Of a stretch of 34,345 nt of DNA, positions 1-9,888 are shown piece by piece. Every line of letters begins with the position of its first letter. Within the stretch, counting starts at the first letter, position 1. A model generated the notes under the pieces. It was not told the DNA's origin. It did not search any database and saw only the letters and a list, made by a program, of their open reading frames with translations. Source of the DNA: an uncultured Bacteroidales bacterium (GTDB lineage Bacteria; Bacteroidota; Bacteroidia; Bacteroidales; P3); NCBI GenBank assembly GCA_900314925.1, contig OMXC01000005.1, positions 1 to 34,345 of the forward strand. Direction: 5' to 3'. The position numbers and the translations under genes are program-made.

Positions 1-1
1 G

Positions 2-487
2 TTGGTGTATGATTATATAGGCAATCTCATTGACGGCATTGATTATGATTGCGTGTTATCGAATTGTATTACTAATTATCCAGGTCCAATAGTGGCACAT
101 GACAGCGTACTGTATCTGTGCAACCTGCTGGTAGCAAATGCGCAGTTCGGGGACATAAGCTTCCCTGTCTATGGGGAGACCAACGTCATAGCCAAGTACG
201 TGGACACGGCTTTCATGCACCCCTATGTGCGGCCTACACACGGCATCAGCACCGCGGCGGCTGTCGCGCCGCGGGTGTACCCGGTGCCGGCCACCGACAG
301 GCTGCACTTCGACTGCCCGGCAGGCGACGTACCCACGGCAGTGGCGGCGATATCGCTCTCAGGCTGGCGGATGCCGCTGACGGCAACAGCCTCCTCGGCG
401 GACGTCTCGTGCCTCGCCCCGGGGGTATACATACTCGAGATAACCACCGCCAAGGATAAATACTACACAAAGTTCGTGAAGCAGTAA
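2..487 (+). CDS. C-terminal part of a T9SS type A cargo protein (5' truncated by the window edge)
   Basis: The reading frame is open from the window edge, so the true start lies upstream and only about 161 residues are visible. The last 75 or so residues look like the type A T9SS sorting domain: a YPVPA motif (family usual YPNPA), a hydrophobic beta-rich stretch, then LAPGVYILEI and a final KYYTKFVKQ, matching the family pattern G-x-Y and KFVK at the terminus. Proteins with this domain cross the outer membrane through the type IX system and are usually released or anchored to A-LPS after cleavage. The visible part upstream of the sorting domain carries no motif I recognise, so the activity of the protein is unknown. 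The gene ends just before a strong hairpin. Confidence 0.8.
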   Translation: MVYDYIGNLIDGIDYDCVLSNCITNYPGPIVAHDSVLYLCNLLVANAQFGDISFPVYGETNVIAKYVDTAFMHPYVRPTHGISTAAAVAPRVYPVPATDRLHFDCPAGDVPTAVAAISLSGWRMPLTATASSADVSCLAPGVYILEITTAKDKYYTKFVKQ

Positions 488-507
488 AGCGACCGAACCG
501 GCAACTT

Positions 508-547
508 GTCGAGGCCCCTGCCGGCGTTCGCCGGCAGGGGCCTCGAC
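508..547. terminator. 18-bp perfect hairpin, probable terminator of the T9SS cargo gene
   Basis: Positions 508-525 are perfectly complementary to 530-547 with a 4-nt GTTC loop; the stem is GC-rich. It starts 20 nt after the stop of the upstream gene and lies before the recA promoter. No T tract follows on either strand, so it is not a textbook intrinsic terminator; it may terminate without a U tract or protect the 3' end. Confidence 0.6.
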
Positions 548-585
548 CATCATCGCCAACGAGGAAAAGATACGCAATAAAAAAG

Positions 586-616
586 TTGCATGGTTACGAA
601 AAAAAGTGTATCTTTG
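586..616 (+). promoter_or_regulatory. recA promoter (Bacteroidota type)
   Basis: A TTG at 586-588 is followed after 20 nt by TATCTTTG at 609-616, a full match to the Bacteroidota -7 consensus TAnnTTTG. The recA start codon at 662 is 45 nt downstream, leaving a leader of roughly 40 nt with no Shine-Dalgarno sequence. Confidence 0.75.
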
Positions 617-661
617 CCTCAACACATTTTAACAACACAACAACATAAACAACTGAAAAAT

Positions 662-1695
<1,034 letters not shown>

Positions 1696-1696
<1 letters not shown>

Positions 1697-2421
1697 TGAA
1701 AAGACTGATAGTAGTGACAGCGATGCTGCTCCTGGGCGGCACAGCGTGGGCACAGGACGTGGTGCGCGACAGCGTGCACACCACACCCGACAGCACAGCG
1801 ATAAAGGCCAGTTCAGCCATTGACATGGACGACAACGATACCGTTGACGACGAGGAGAACGTCATAGGCGCCAAGCCGCAGCCCCGCAAGAAGGGCGAGC
1901 GGAAGGAGGCCAACGTGCTGGGGGCGCCGGTCTACTACGACGTCTACGGCAACGTGGAGGGCAGCGGCGAGACCTCGACCACCTACCACCGCCCCAAGCA
2001 CCACTACCTGAACAACCTGGCGGACCGCTACTGCTCCTTCTTCGTGGAAGGCGAGCTGCTCACCGGCCGCCACGACGCGGCCATCGGCGGCAGCTTCACC
2101 TACCTGCCCAAGCGCTGGGGCTTCTACGGCTCGGTGCTCGGCGGAAGCCGCCACACCTACCTGACCCTCGGCGCCGCACTGCGCCTGTCGGGCTACCAAT
2201 CGGGGCTCGACTGGCAGCTCTACGGCGGCTTGGGCGGCGGCGGACGCCACCTGGGCGGCGAAGTGGGTCTGCGCATGGCCCTGCCCAAACGCAGCGGCAA
2301 ATTCTGCTGGACGTCGGTATCAATGGGCTACGCCAACTTCGGGGGCTACGGCTTCTTCACCGCGGGCCTGAGCCTCGACATGGTGGGCCTGGCGGCAGCC
2401 TCGGTGTTTTTATTCTGGTAG
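1696..2421 (+). CDS. Unknown secreted or outer-membrane protein, barrel-like C-terminal half
   Basis: 241 residues. A signal peptide is evident (MKRLIVVTAMLLLGGTAWAQ, cleavage expected after AWA). Residues 22-70 form a polar, acidic then basic linker (MDDNDTVDDEEN followed by PRKKGERK). From about residue 90 the sequence alternates Gly, aromatic and short beta strands (RWGFYGSVLGGSRHTYLTLGAALRL, split by turns) and ends in FLFW, which suggests a small outer-membrane beta-barrel. It loosely resembles the TraO-like or porin-like small barrels of Bacteroidota, but I cannot assign a family. The ATG shares one base with the recA stop, and rsh begins 4 nt after its stop, so it is translated from the recA operon. 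Function unknown. Confidence 0.75.
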
Positions 2422-2425
2422 CGCC

Positions 2426-4663
2426 ATGGATGCTTACGTGATAGACGAAGCCCGCGAAGAACGCGAGATACAGGCCAAGTATGAAGAACTGATTGCCGCC
2501 TGCCGCGAACTCAAGCCCCTCACGGCCGACGAGGAGGCGCAGATACTGCGCGCCTTCCAGATAGCCAAGAAAGCCCATGCCGGCACCCGCCGCAAGAGCG
2601 GCGAACCCTATATCTTCCACCCCCTGGCGGTGGCCATGATAGCCGTCAAGGAAGTGGGCCTCGGCCCCATAGCCGCGGTCTGCGCCCTGCTGCACGACGT
2701 GGTGGAGGACACCGACATCACCCTCGACGAGCTGCGCATGGTCTTCGGCGACCGCGTGGCAGTCATCGTGGACGGCGTGACGAAGATAAACGACGTCATG
2801 GTGATACAGCAGACCGACAGCAAGCAGGCCGAGAACTACCGCAAGATACTGCTGTCGATGTGCAACGACGCCTACGTCATCTTCCTCAAGCTCTGCGACC
2901 GCCTGCACAACATGCGCACGCTGGGGTCGATGAAAGACACCAAGAAGCTGGCCATAGCGAGCGAGACGCAGTACCTTTACATACCGCTGGCCCACCGTCT
3001 GGGCCTCTACGCCATCAAGACCGAACTGGAGGAGCTGGTGATGCGATACACCAACCCCGACAAATACGCCGAGATAGCGGCCAAGATAGCCGCCACGGCC
3101 GGCACCAGCGAAAAGCTGGCGAAATGCCTCGTGGAGCCGGTGAAAAAGATGCTCACGGAGCACAACTACAACTACACGCTCAAGACAAGGGTGAAAAGCG
3201 TGTACAGCTGCTGGAAGAAGATAGAGAACAAGCACGTGGACTTCGACGAGATCTTCGATCTCTACGCCATGCGCATCATCCTCAACGGGGTGCCGCGCGA
3301 GAAGGAGAAGGAGGAATGCTTCAAGGTCTACGCACTCATCTCGGGCCAGTTCCCCACAAACCCCAACCGCTTCCGCGACTGGATCACCCACCCCAAGAAC
3401 AACGGCTACGAGAGCCTGCAGACCACGGTGATGACACCCATAGGACGCTGGGTGGAGGTGCAGATACGCACCGAGCGCATGGACGTCATCGCCGAAAAAG
3501 GCATGGCGGCGCACTTCCTGTACAAGGAAGCCCACCCCGAAGAGCAGATAGAGAACAACCCCGTGGAAGAGTGGCTGCAGCAGATACGCACCTCGCTGGA
3601 ACAGAGCGACAAGAGCGCCCTGGACCTGGTGGAGGAGTTTAAAGAGACGCTCTACACCAAAGAGATATACCTCTTCACACCCAACGGCAAGACCATCGTG
3701 CTGCCCAGCCGTAGCACGGTGCTCGACTTCGCCTTTGCCATACACAGCGCCTTGGGAATGCACTGCATAGGCGCCAAGGTCAACGCCAGGCCTGCCGCCA
3801 TCGGACACCGTCTGCACACAGGCGACCAGGTGCAGGTGCTCACCTCCAAGAAGACCCTGCCGCTGCCGGAATGGCTTGACCAATGCCAGACACCGCGCGC
3901 TAAAGAGGGCATCAAAGACTTCCTGCGGCAACAGAAAAAAGAGTATGTAGAAGAGGGGCAACGCCGGCTGGCCGGATACTACGCCAACCTGCACATAAAG
4001 AACAACGCCCAGAACTTCGGGCAGCTGAAGCGCTACTTCAACCAGAAGAGCGAGGTGGACTTGTACTACGACATAGCCATAGGCACCATCACGGAACACC
4101 AGGTGGCCGAATGCTTCGGCAAAGCACGCCCCACACCAAAGCTGTTCTTCCTCGACCGCTACAAGGATCTCTTCGAGGGCGGCAACACACTGCAGTCGAT
4201 CCACGCGAACGAGCAGCATACACACCCGTTCCTTCTCGACAGAGAATACAAAGACTACCCGACAGAGACCGCAGCGTGCTGCAAGCCGGTGCCCGGCGAC
4301 CAGGTGGTTGGAATAGTGCAGGACGGCAAGATTATGGTGCACCGCACCAATTGCCGCGAGGCTATGGACGAGATGGCCAACCACGAGAACCACATCGTAA
4401 GAGCCAAATGGAGACCTGGCGAACAGTTGTCGCTGCTCACCGGCATAGCCCTTACAGCCATCGACAAAAAGGGCCTTCTGCAGGAGATTACACGCAGTAT
4501 CTCGGAGGAGCTGGACCTTAATATGCGCGCTATCACCCTGGAGGCGTCGGAGGGCGTGGCTCGGGGCATCATCATGCTGTATGTTAACGATGTGACCAGC
4601 CTTAACGGCCTGATAGAAAAACTGAAGAAAATCGATGGAATCGAGGACGTGCACCGCATCTGA
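2426..4663 (+). CDS. rsh: RelA/SpoT-family (p)ppGpp synthetase/hydrolase
   Basis: 745-residue long RSH enzyme that makes and degrades (p)ppGpp in the stringent response. The order is standard: N-terminal HD hydrolase with H65, H90-D91 and D158 in KLCDRLHNMRTL (all metal or catalytic positions present); synthetase domain about 240-365 with FDEIFDLYAMRI and NNGYESLQTTV; TGS domain about 405-470 starting at EIYLFTPNGK; a helical and zinc-finger-like middle containing AACCKPVPGD; and a C-terminal ACT domain from about 665. Intact HD residues suggest a bifunctional enzyme. The start lies 4 nt after the preceding gene, and mazG begins inside its last 29 nt, so translation is probably coupled. Confidence 0.96.
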   Translation: MDAYVIDEAREEREIQAKYEELIAACRELKPLTADEEAQILRAFQIAKKAHAGTRRKSGEPYIFHPLAVAMIAVKEVGLGPIAAVCALLHDVVEDTDITLDELRMVFGDRVAVIVDGVTKINDVMVIQQTDSKQAENYRKILLSMCNDAYVIFLKLCDRLHNMRTLGSMKDTKKLAIASETQYLYIPLAHRLGLYAIKTELEELVMRYTNPDKYAEIAAKIAATAGTSEKLAKCLVEPVKKMLTEHNYNYTLKTRVKSVYSCWKKIENKHVDFDEIFDLYAMRIILNGVPREKEKEECFKVYALISGQFPTNPNRFRDWITHPKNNGYESLQTTVMTPIGRWVEVQIRTERMDVIAEKGMAAHFLYKEAHPEEQIENNPVEEWLQQIRTSLEQSDKSALDLVEEFKETLYTKEIYLFTPNGKTIVLPSRSTVLDFAFAIHSALGMHCIGAKVNARPAAIGHRLHTGDQVQVLTSKKTLPLPEWLDQCQTPRAKEGIKDFLRQQKKEYVEEGQRRLAGYYANLHIKNNAQNFGQLKRYFNQKSEVDLYYDIAIGTITEHQVAECFGKARPTPKLFFLDRYKDLFEGGNTLQSIHANEQHTHPFLLDREYKDYPTETAACCKPVPGDQVVGIVQDGKIMVHRTNCREAMDEMANHENHIVRAKWRPGEQLSLLTGIALTAIDKKGLLQEITRSISEELDLNMRAITLEASEGVARGIIMLYVNDVTSLNGLIEKLKKIDGIEDVHRI

Positions 4664-5297
4664 ACAGGCCTTCAGCCGCCTCAGCGACATACTGAACACC
4701 CTGCGCAAGGAATGCCCGTGGGACAAGGTGCAGACCATGAAAAGCCTGCGATACCTGACCATCGAGGAGGTGCACGAACTGAGCGAAGCAATAGTGGCCA
4801 TGGAGAACGGCGACACCGCAGCAACATCAGACCTGAAAAAAGAATTGGGCGACGTGGCCATGCACATACTATTCTACTGCAAAATAGCCGAAGAACAGGG
4901 GCTGTTCTCCACCGCGGATGTATACAACACCATCTGCGACAAACTCATAGCCCGGCATCCCTTCATCTACCGCAAGGACGAGTACCACGGCGAGAGCTGG
5001 GAGCAACTCAAGATGCGCGAGGGGCGCAAGGATGTGCTGGAAGGGGTGCCGGCATCGCTGCCGTCGCTCGTCAAAGCGGTGCGCATGCAGGAGAAGGTGG
5101 CCGGCATGAACAAAGACAAAAAGAAACCGGTTGCACCCATGCCCGAGGGCAGTTGGCAACCGGCTGATGACACTACCGAAACAGAGTTCGGCGACTTGCT
5201 GTTCGCGTTGGTCGACTGGGCTCGTCGTCACGGCATCAATGCCGACGACGCCCTATGCGGCGCCAACCAACGTTTCCGCAGCAGACAGACTACTTAA
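4635..5297 (+). CDS. mazG: MazG-type nucleoside triphosphate pyrophosphohydrolase with shortened C-terminal domain
   Basis: House-cleaning enzyme that hydrolyses NTPs to NMP and PPi. The N-terminal MazG domain is intact: CPWDKVQTMKSL, then EExxE as E44, E45, E48 and ExxD as E70 to D73, which bind magnesium. The C-terminal copy is degenerate. After EKVAG the usual helix with its acidic EExxE residues is replaced by a Lys/Pro-rich stretch (KDKKKPVAPMPEGSW), and only the ETEFGDLLFALVDWARRHG helix (E182, E184, D187) remains. The product is 220 residues against about 255-265 for full-length homologues. ATG 4635 overlaps rsh by 29 nt and gives the expected N-terminus. The 3' end overlaps the convergent skp-like gene by 8 nt. 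Confidence 0.93.
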   Translation: MESRTCTASEQAFSRLSDILNTLRKECPWDKVQTMKSLRYLTIEEVHELSEAIVAMENGDTAATSDLKKELGDVAMHILFYCKIAEEQGLFSTADVYNTICDKLIARHPFIYRKDEYHGESWEQLKMREGRKDVLEGVPASLPSLVKAVRMQEKVAGMNKDKKKPVAPMPEGSWQPADDTTETEFGDLLFALVDWARRHGINADDALCGANQRFRSRQTT

Positions 5298-5802
5298 GAC
5301 CAAGTTTCTTCTTGACCAGAGGCATGATGTCTTCGCCACCCTCATCGTAGAGTATGGCGGCTGTGCCGGCATCGAGAATGTAGGTGAAGCCGTTCTCTTT
5401 GGCGACATCGGCGATAGCCTTCTTGGCACGGTCGATGATGGGCTTCAGCAGTGTAGCCTCACGCTCCTGGAGCTGTTTCTGTGCGTTCTGCTGGAATTCC
5501 TCGATGCGGGACGCCATGTCCTGGATTTCACGCTGTTTGGTCTGACGGATAAGCTCGGTCCAGCCAGCCTGGTTGGCGACATAGTCGTTGTAACGCTTCT
5601 CGGCCTCGGCCTGCATGGTCTTGAGGGTCTCCTCAAGCTCTGCTACTTCGCCCTGAAGGACGGTCTGGGCAGAATCACGTCCCGGCATGATCTGCATCAG
5701 GTCGTTGGAGTTGATGTGGCCGATTTTGGCATTCTTCTGAGCCATGGCGCTGCCGCCGAAAGCAAGCAGGCAAACCATGATTGCGATTAAGCTTTTCTTC
5801 AT
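5290..5802 (-). CDS. skp: OmpH/Skp-family periplasmic chaperone (second of a tandem pair)
   Basis: Periplasmic holdase that keeps unfolded outer-membrane proteins soluble on the way to BamA. The 170-residue product has a signal peptide (MKKSLIAIMVCLLAFGGSAMAQ), the short beta region KIGHINSNDLMQIMPG, a long charged coiled coil at about 50-120 forming the Skp tentacle, and the closing ADVAKENGFTYILD strand typical of OmpH. It is the last gene of the uppS-bamA-skp-skp cluster, 33 nt downstream of its paralogue, and its stop lies within the convergent mazG gene. Confidence 0.92.
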   Translation of the reverse strand: MKKSLIAIMVCLLAFGGSAMAQKNAKIGHINSNDLMQIMPGRDSAQTVLQGEVAELEETLKTMQAEAEKRYNDYVANQAGWTELIRQTKQREIQDMASRIEEFQQNAQKQLQEREATLLKPIIDRAKKAIADVAKENGFTYILDAGTAAILYDEGGEDIMPLVKKKLGLK

Positions 5803-5835
5803 TGTGTATCTGTTTATGTTATTATTATCTTTCTG

Positions 5836-6519
5836 TTAGCGCGTCTTGCCAAGGGGCGGCATAACGTTGCGTTGCGACCTGTCGTTGGCGCTGCGCATCT
5901 CAGGATTGGTTGGCTTGAACATATCCCTCGACTTCTTTTCCTGCGACTTGGAAGTCTTGTCGGAAGACTTGCCGCCATCAGGCTCCTTGTCGGCACCAGC
6001 AACACCGGGCTTGACGCCGAGCTGCTCCAGCACGTCGTCGCTTATGTCGTACTTCTTGCTGGCGAACAACACCGTAGCACTGCCGGCTTTGTCGAAAACA
6101 ATGGCATAGTTTTTCTCGCCGGCAAGACGCTCGATGACACTGTAGACCCGGTCCTGAACAGGCTTGAGGAGCTCGGCACGACGCTTGTCAAGATCGCCAC
6201 CGGCACCGAAATACTGCTGCTGGAGGGCACGAATCTCCTGCTCTTTGGCATGTATCTCCTCTTGCCTACGCTTCTTGAGGTTCTCGGGCAACAGATAGCT
6301 CTCCTGTTCATAGTCGGCACGCATGGACTCAATCTCGGCAGCTTTGTCGGCAAGTTCCTTCTGCCAGTCGGCCACATAGCGGTCGAGGCGCTTCTGCGCA
6401 CTGCTGTATTCGGGCAAAGACTTAAGCACATAGTCGGTATTGACCACGGCGTACTTCTGCGCTGTGGCCATGGAGCAAACAGCGGTGAAGATGAGCACTA
6501 TGAGCAATCTGTACTTCAT
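5836..6519 (-). CDS. skp: OmpH/Skp-family periplasmic chaperone with charged C-terminal tail
   Basis: 227 residues: signal peptide MKYRLLIVLIFTAVCSMATAQ, core KYAVVNTDYVLKSLPEYSSA, a long coiled coil (about 40-115) and the terminal strand NYAIVFDKAG, all as in OmpH/Skp. Unlike the neighbouring copy it carries a tail of about 50 residues rich in Lys, Ser, Asp and Arg (KSSDKTSKSQEKKSRD region, then MRSANDRSQRN), predicted disordered. It starts 3 nt after the bamA stop and is surely cotranscribed with it. A role in delivering barrels to BamA is inferred from family and context. Confidence 0.92.
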   Translation of the reverse strand: MKYRLLIVLIFTAVCSMATAQKYAVVNTDYVLKSLPEYSSAQKRLDRYVADWQKELADKAAEIESMRADYEQESYLLPENLKKRRQEEIHAKEQEIRALQQQYFGAGGDLDKRRAELLKPVQDRVYSVIERLAGEKNYAIVFDKAGSATVLFASKKYDISDDVLEQLGVKPGVAGADKEPDGGKSSDKTSKSQEKKSRDMFKPTNPEMRSANDRSQRNVMPPLGKTR

Positions 6520-6522
6520 GGA

Positions 6523-9057
6523 TTAATCAAGGCTTTGACCAATGGAGAAGTGGAAATGGCTGCCGCCGGCGACACCGTCGAAACCATAGCCCCAGTCAAC
6601 GCCGATAAGGCCGAAAATGGGCATGAAGAGACGTACTCCGACACCTGCGGAATTATACATCTTAAATGGCTGGAACTCGCTGATATCACTCCAGCAGTTA
6701 CCACCTTCGACATATCCAGCCAGCCAGATGGTTGCGGTATTGCTCTCAATAATGGGCTGGCGGAGCTCAAGAGTGAAGCGGTCAAACACGGCACCGCCAC
6801 CATTGGTACTGGCACCAAGTGAGTTGTTCTCATAGCCACGCAACGGCACCACCTCGCGGCCATCGAGCATCCATGACGAGAGACCGTCGCCACCAAGGAA
6901 GTAACGTCCAAAGGGTGCAAGGCCGATTTTGTCATTATAATAACTCATGAAGCCAAAGCGGAAGCGGGTGTTGAGCACAACATCGCCGACAAGATTGACC
7001 ATCCAAGAACCACGCAGGTTGACTTTATAGTACTCTACCCACTTATACTTCTCCTGTTTTGTGGCAAACTCCGTCTTGCCACTGATGATTGAATAAGGTG
7101 GCGTTACATAAGCGCTGACAGTCACCTCGGACCCGCTGCGGGCATAAATCGGTGAATCAAGGGAGTTGCGGCTCAGAGTGAAACCATAGCTCAGGTCGTT
7201 GGCGACACCATCGGTGAAGATGTCGGTATTAAGACTATAATTGTCAAGGGTATAATGCTTAAAACTGATACCGTGACTGACAATGAAGTAATCGTCGGGC
7301 CACTTTAGGCGTTTAGAGAAGCTGACACCTGCCCCGGTAATCTTCAGGCTATAATAGTTAGCATCGTCTTTGCTGTAGTAGAAACCGTTGCTATAGAGGT
7401 TATGGTAGACGGAACCCGTTAGCGACTGAGGCCTATGGCCACCTAACCACGGTTCTGTAAAGGAAGCGCTTATGGAATAGTAATGAGTACCGTTTGTGAC
7501 AGCATTGATACCGAGTTTCTGGCCATCGCCAGCAGGTAGCGGCACCCACGCGTCTTTGTTGAAGATGTTGCGTAAGCTGAAGTTGTTGAGCTGGACACCT
7601 ATTTGGCCTATCACCATACCTCCACCATATCCACCTTGGAGGTTGAGCTGACTTGTGGAACCTTCCTCGACTTTATACACAATATCCACGGTGCCGTCCT
7701 CTGCATTAGGCTTGGGAACAGGCTCTATCTTCTCCTCCTTGAAGTAACCCAAGGTGACAAGCTCACGACGGCTACGCAAGACAGCATCACGACTGAAGAG
7801 ATCGCCGGGACGTGTATGGAGCTCGCGCATGATAACCTTGTCATTGGTAATTGTGTTACCCTCCACAGAGACATTGCGGATACGTGCCTGCTTGCCCTCA
7901 ACTATACGTATCTCAATGTCTATGGAGTCATTCTCGACGGCCACTTCGACAGGAGTGGCACGGAAGAACAAGTAACCGTTATCCATGTAGAGGGAGGTAA
8001 TATCTGTACCAGAAGGGTTGTAGCTGATATTCATATCCAGCTCCTTCTTGTTGTAGGGGTCACCCTTGTTGATGCGCAGTGCCCGGTGCAAGAGTTCATC
8101 GCTATATACCGTATTGCCACTGAAGGTGATGTTGCGGAAGAAATAGCGCTGGCCTTCGTAGATCTTGACTTTGACTTTGAGCATATCGCGGTTATCCTTC
8201 GTAGACTCGCCTTGAGGGACATCCCACACAGTGTCGCTGATTACACGTGCATCCCGGAAACCCTCTTCGTTATAGTATGCTATAACTTTGTCCAAATCTT
8301 CACGGAAGTCGTTCTCAATATAACGGCTCTTCTTCCAGAAGCCTTTGGTCCAGAACAACAGCTTCCAGAAGTAATGCACGTCGTGGGTCTTCTCCATCTT
8401 GCTCTGCAATTTCAGAGTCTTGACCTGCTCGTTACCCTCAAAGATAAGACTGTCTATCTTTACTACGTTGCCTCGCTTGACATTGAAAGTCACGGTCACA
8501 CGACCGTTTGAGTCTTGCTCTGTCGTCGGGGTCACCTCAACACGGGTATAGCCTTTGTCTATATAATAGCCCTTTATCTTGTTCACCGAAGTACGGAGCA
8601 TGTTCTCCGTAACCACTTCTCCGTTGGCAATCTTTATCTCCTCACGCAGCTTGTCAGCCTCGCCTTTCTTAACACCCGTGAAAGCGAACTTATCCATGCG
8701 CGGACGCTCCTTGAGAACTATCTTCAAGAAAATTATATTGCCTTGAATTCGGTTCACTCGGATTTGCACATCCTCGAACATCCCTTGTTTCCACAAGTTC
8801 TCAATCGCTGCAGAGATCTTGTCGCCAGGCACCCTAATGTTGTCACCTACCTGCAACCCTGCGACTAACTGAATAACACGGGTATCAAAATTATCAGCCC
8901 CTTCGTAGGTGATACCACCTATCTCGTACGTTTTGGGAGTGAGATAGTCAAGGTCGTATCCATCATTGCCGCCGATAACAGTCTGTGCCTTCAGAGGCAC
9001 TCCGCTGAATAACAGCATGATTGCAAACAGTAGCAGCCGTTTAGTATGTTTCATCAT
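6523..9057 (-). CDS. bamA: Outer-membrane protein assembly factor BamA
   Basis: Central barrel of the BAM complex, which folds and inserts outer-membrane proteins. 844 residues: signal peptide (MMKHTKRLLLFAIMLLFSG to KAQ), a region of POTRA repeats from about 45 to 480 (for example ITYEGADNFDTRVIQLVAGLQVGD and VSVEGNTITNDKVIMRELHTRPGDLFSR, given here in parts), then a 16-strand barrel with a YFLGGDGLSSWMLDGRE segment corresponding to loop 6, although the usual VRGF/IRGF-type motif reads LRGYENNS here. The C-terminus is FHFSIGQSLD rather than ending in an aromatic residue. ATG 9057 or 9054 are equally plausible starts. It lies between uppS (87-nt gap) and two skp genes, the standard order of the phylum. 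Confidence 0.96.
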   Translation of the reverse strand: MMKHTKRLLLFAIMLLFSGVPLKAQTVIGGNDGYDLDYLTPKTYEIGGITYEGADNFDTRVIQLVAGLQVGDNIRVPGDKISAAIENLWKQGMFEDVQIRVNRIQGNIIFLKIVLKERPRMDKFAFTGVKKGEADKLREEIKIANGEVVTENMLRTSVNKIKGYYIDKGYTRVEVTPTTEQDSNGRVTVTFNVKRGNVVKIDSLIFEGNEQVKTLKLQSKMEKTHDVHYFWKLLFWTKGFWKKSRYIENDFREDLDKVIAYYNEEGFRDARVISDTVWDVPQGESTKDNRDMLKVKVKIYEGQRYFFRNITFSGNTVYSDELLHRALRINKGDPYNKKELDMNISYNPSGTDITSLYMDNGYLFFRATPVEVAVENDSIDIEIRIVEGKQARIRNVSVEGNTITNDKVIMRELHTRPGDLFSRDAVLRSRRELVTLGYFKEEKIEPVPKPNAEDGTVDIVYKVEEGSTSQLNLQGGYGGGMVIGQIGVQLNNFSLRNIFNKDAWVPLPAGDGQKLGINAVTNGTHYYSISASFTEPWLGGHRPQSLTGSVYHNLYSNGFYYSKDDANYYSLKITGAGVSFSKRLKWPDDYFIVSHGISFKHYTLDNYSLNTDIFTDGVANDLSYGFTLSRNSLDSPIYARSGSEVTVSAYVTPPYSIISGKTEFATKQEKYKWVEYYKVNLRGSWMVNLVGDVVLNTRFRFGFMSYYNDKIGLAPFGRYFLGGDGLSSWMLDGREVVPLRGYENNSLGASTNGGGAVFDRFTLELRQPIIESNTATIWLAGYVEGGNCWSDISEFQPFKMYNSAGVGVRLFMPIFGLIGVDWGYGFDGVAGGSHFHFSIGQSLD

Positions 9058-9144
9058 TTACACTTTGAAGTGTCACCAGAATACCTGATAACTATATAAT
9101 AACTCACATTGATGTAATTTATTATATAAAAAGCTTAATTATTT

Positions 9145-9882
9145 TTATTTTTTCTCTTCCACCTGCGCCTCTGTCTTGCCGAAACGTCGCTGACGGCCTT
9201 GATAATCAAGCACGGCCCTATAAAAATCTTCGTGTCGGAAATCTGGCCACAAGAGGTCGGTGAAATAAAACTCACTGTATGCCATCTGCCACAACAAGAA
9301 GTTACTCACACGCAGTTCCCCCCCGGTACGAATCAACAAGTCCGGGTCTGGATAATCACGTGTTGTCAGATATTTGCGCAACGTATCTTCGTCAATGACC
9401 TCAGGGGTAAGTTTTTCACGGCATATCTGTTTCAATGCTTCTGCAATCTCCCAACGTGAACTATAGCTAAGCGCAAGAACCAAAGTGGTTCCAGTATTGA
9501 CAGAAGTTTTCTCTATACAGTCGACCAATACCTTACGAGAACGTTCAGGGATACGCTGCATATCACCGATGGCATGCAGCCTGACATTGTTGTCCATCAG
9601 TGTCTTCGTCTCATTATGGACAGCTTTGATGAGGAGTTCCATCAACCCGTCAACTTCTTCTTTTGGACGGTTCCAATTCTCCGTGCTGAAGGTATATAGT
9701 GTCAAATACCCCACTTTGAGGTCCACCGCAGCCTCCACAGCTGCACGCACCGCCTCTATTGCATTGTTATGCCCAAAGAGGCGCTCGTGTTTCTGTTTCA
9801 TGGCCCATCGGCCATTACCGTCCATAATTATTGCCACATGCTGCGGCACGCGGCTCATGTCTATCTGTTCCCTTGTTGTCAT
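9145..9882 (-). CDS. uppS: Isoprenyl transferase (undecaprenyl diphosphate synthase)
   Basis: Condenses isopentenyl diphosphate units onto farnesyl diphosphate in the cis configuration, giving the C55 lipid carrier for peptidoglycan and surface glycans. The 245-residue protein has the signature HVAIIMDGNGRWA with catalytic D21, then GHNNAIEAVRAAVEA, LTLYTFSTENWNRP, and the C-terminal PDLLIRTGGELRVSNFLLWQ and YSEFYFTDLLWPDF blocks, all diagnostic. ATG 9882 is used; a second ATG nine codons in is also possible. It follows the DUF6089 gene by 6 nt and precedes bamA. Confidence 0.97.
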   Translation of the reverse strand: MTTREQIDMSRVPQHVAIIMDGNGRWAMKQKHERLFGHNNAIEAVRAAVEAAVDLKVGYLTLYTFSTENWNRPKEEVDGLMELLIKAVHNETKTLMDNNVRLHAIGDMQRIPERSRKVLVDCIEKTSVNTGTTLVLALSYSSRWEIAEALKQICREKLTPEVIDEDTLRKYLTTRDYPDPDLLIRTGGELRVSNFLLWQMAYSEFYFTDLLWPDFRHEDFYRAVLDYQGRQRRFGKTEAQVEEKK

Positions 9883-9888
9883 AAGAGC

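Noticed and set aside
2357..4867. An 836-codon open frame antisense to rsh
   Set aside because: It mirrors a clear RSH gene, has no family resemblance, and arises from high GC at third codon positions of the sense gene.
9060..9073. Small inverted repeat ACACTT/AAGTGT just before the bamA start
   Set aside because: Only six pairs with a 2-nt loop, AT-rich, likely too weak to be functional.
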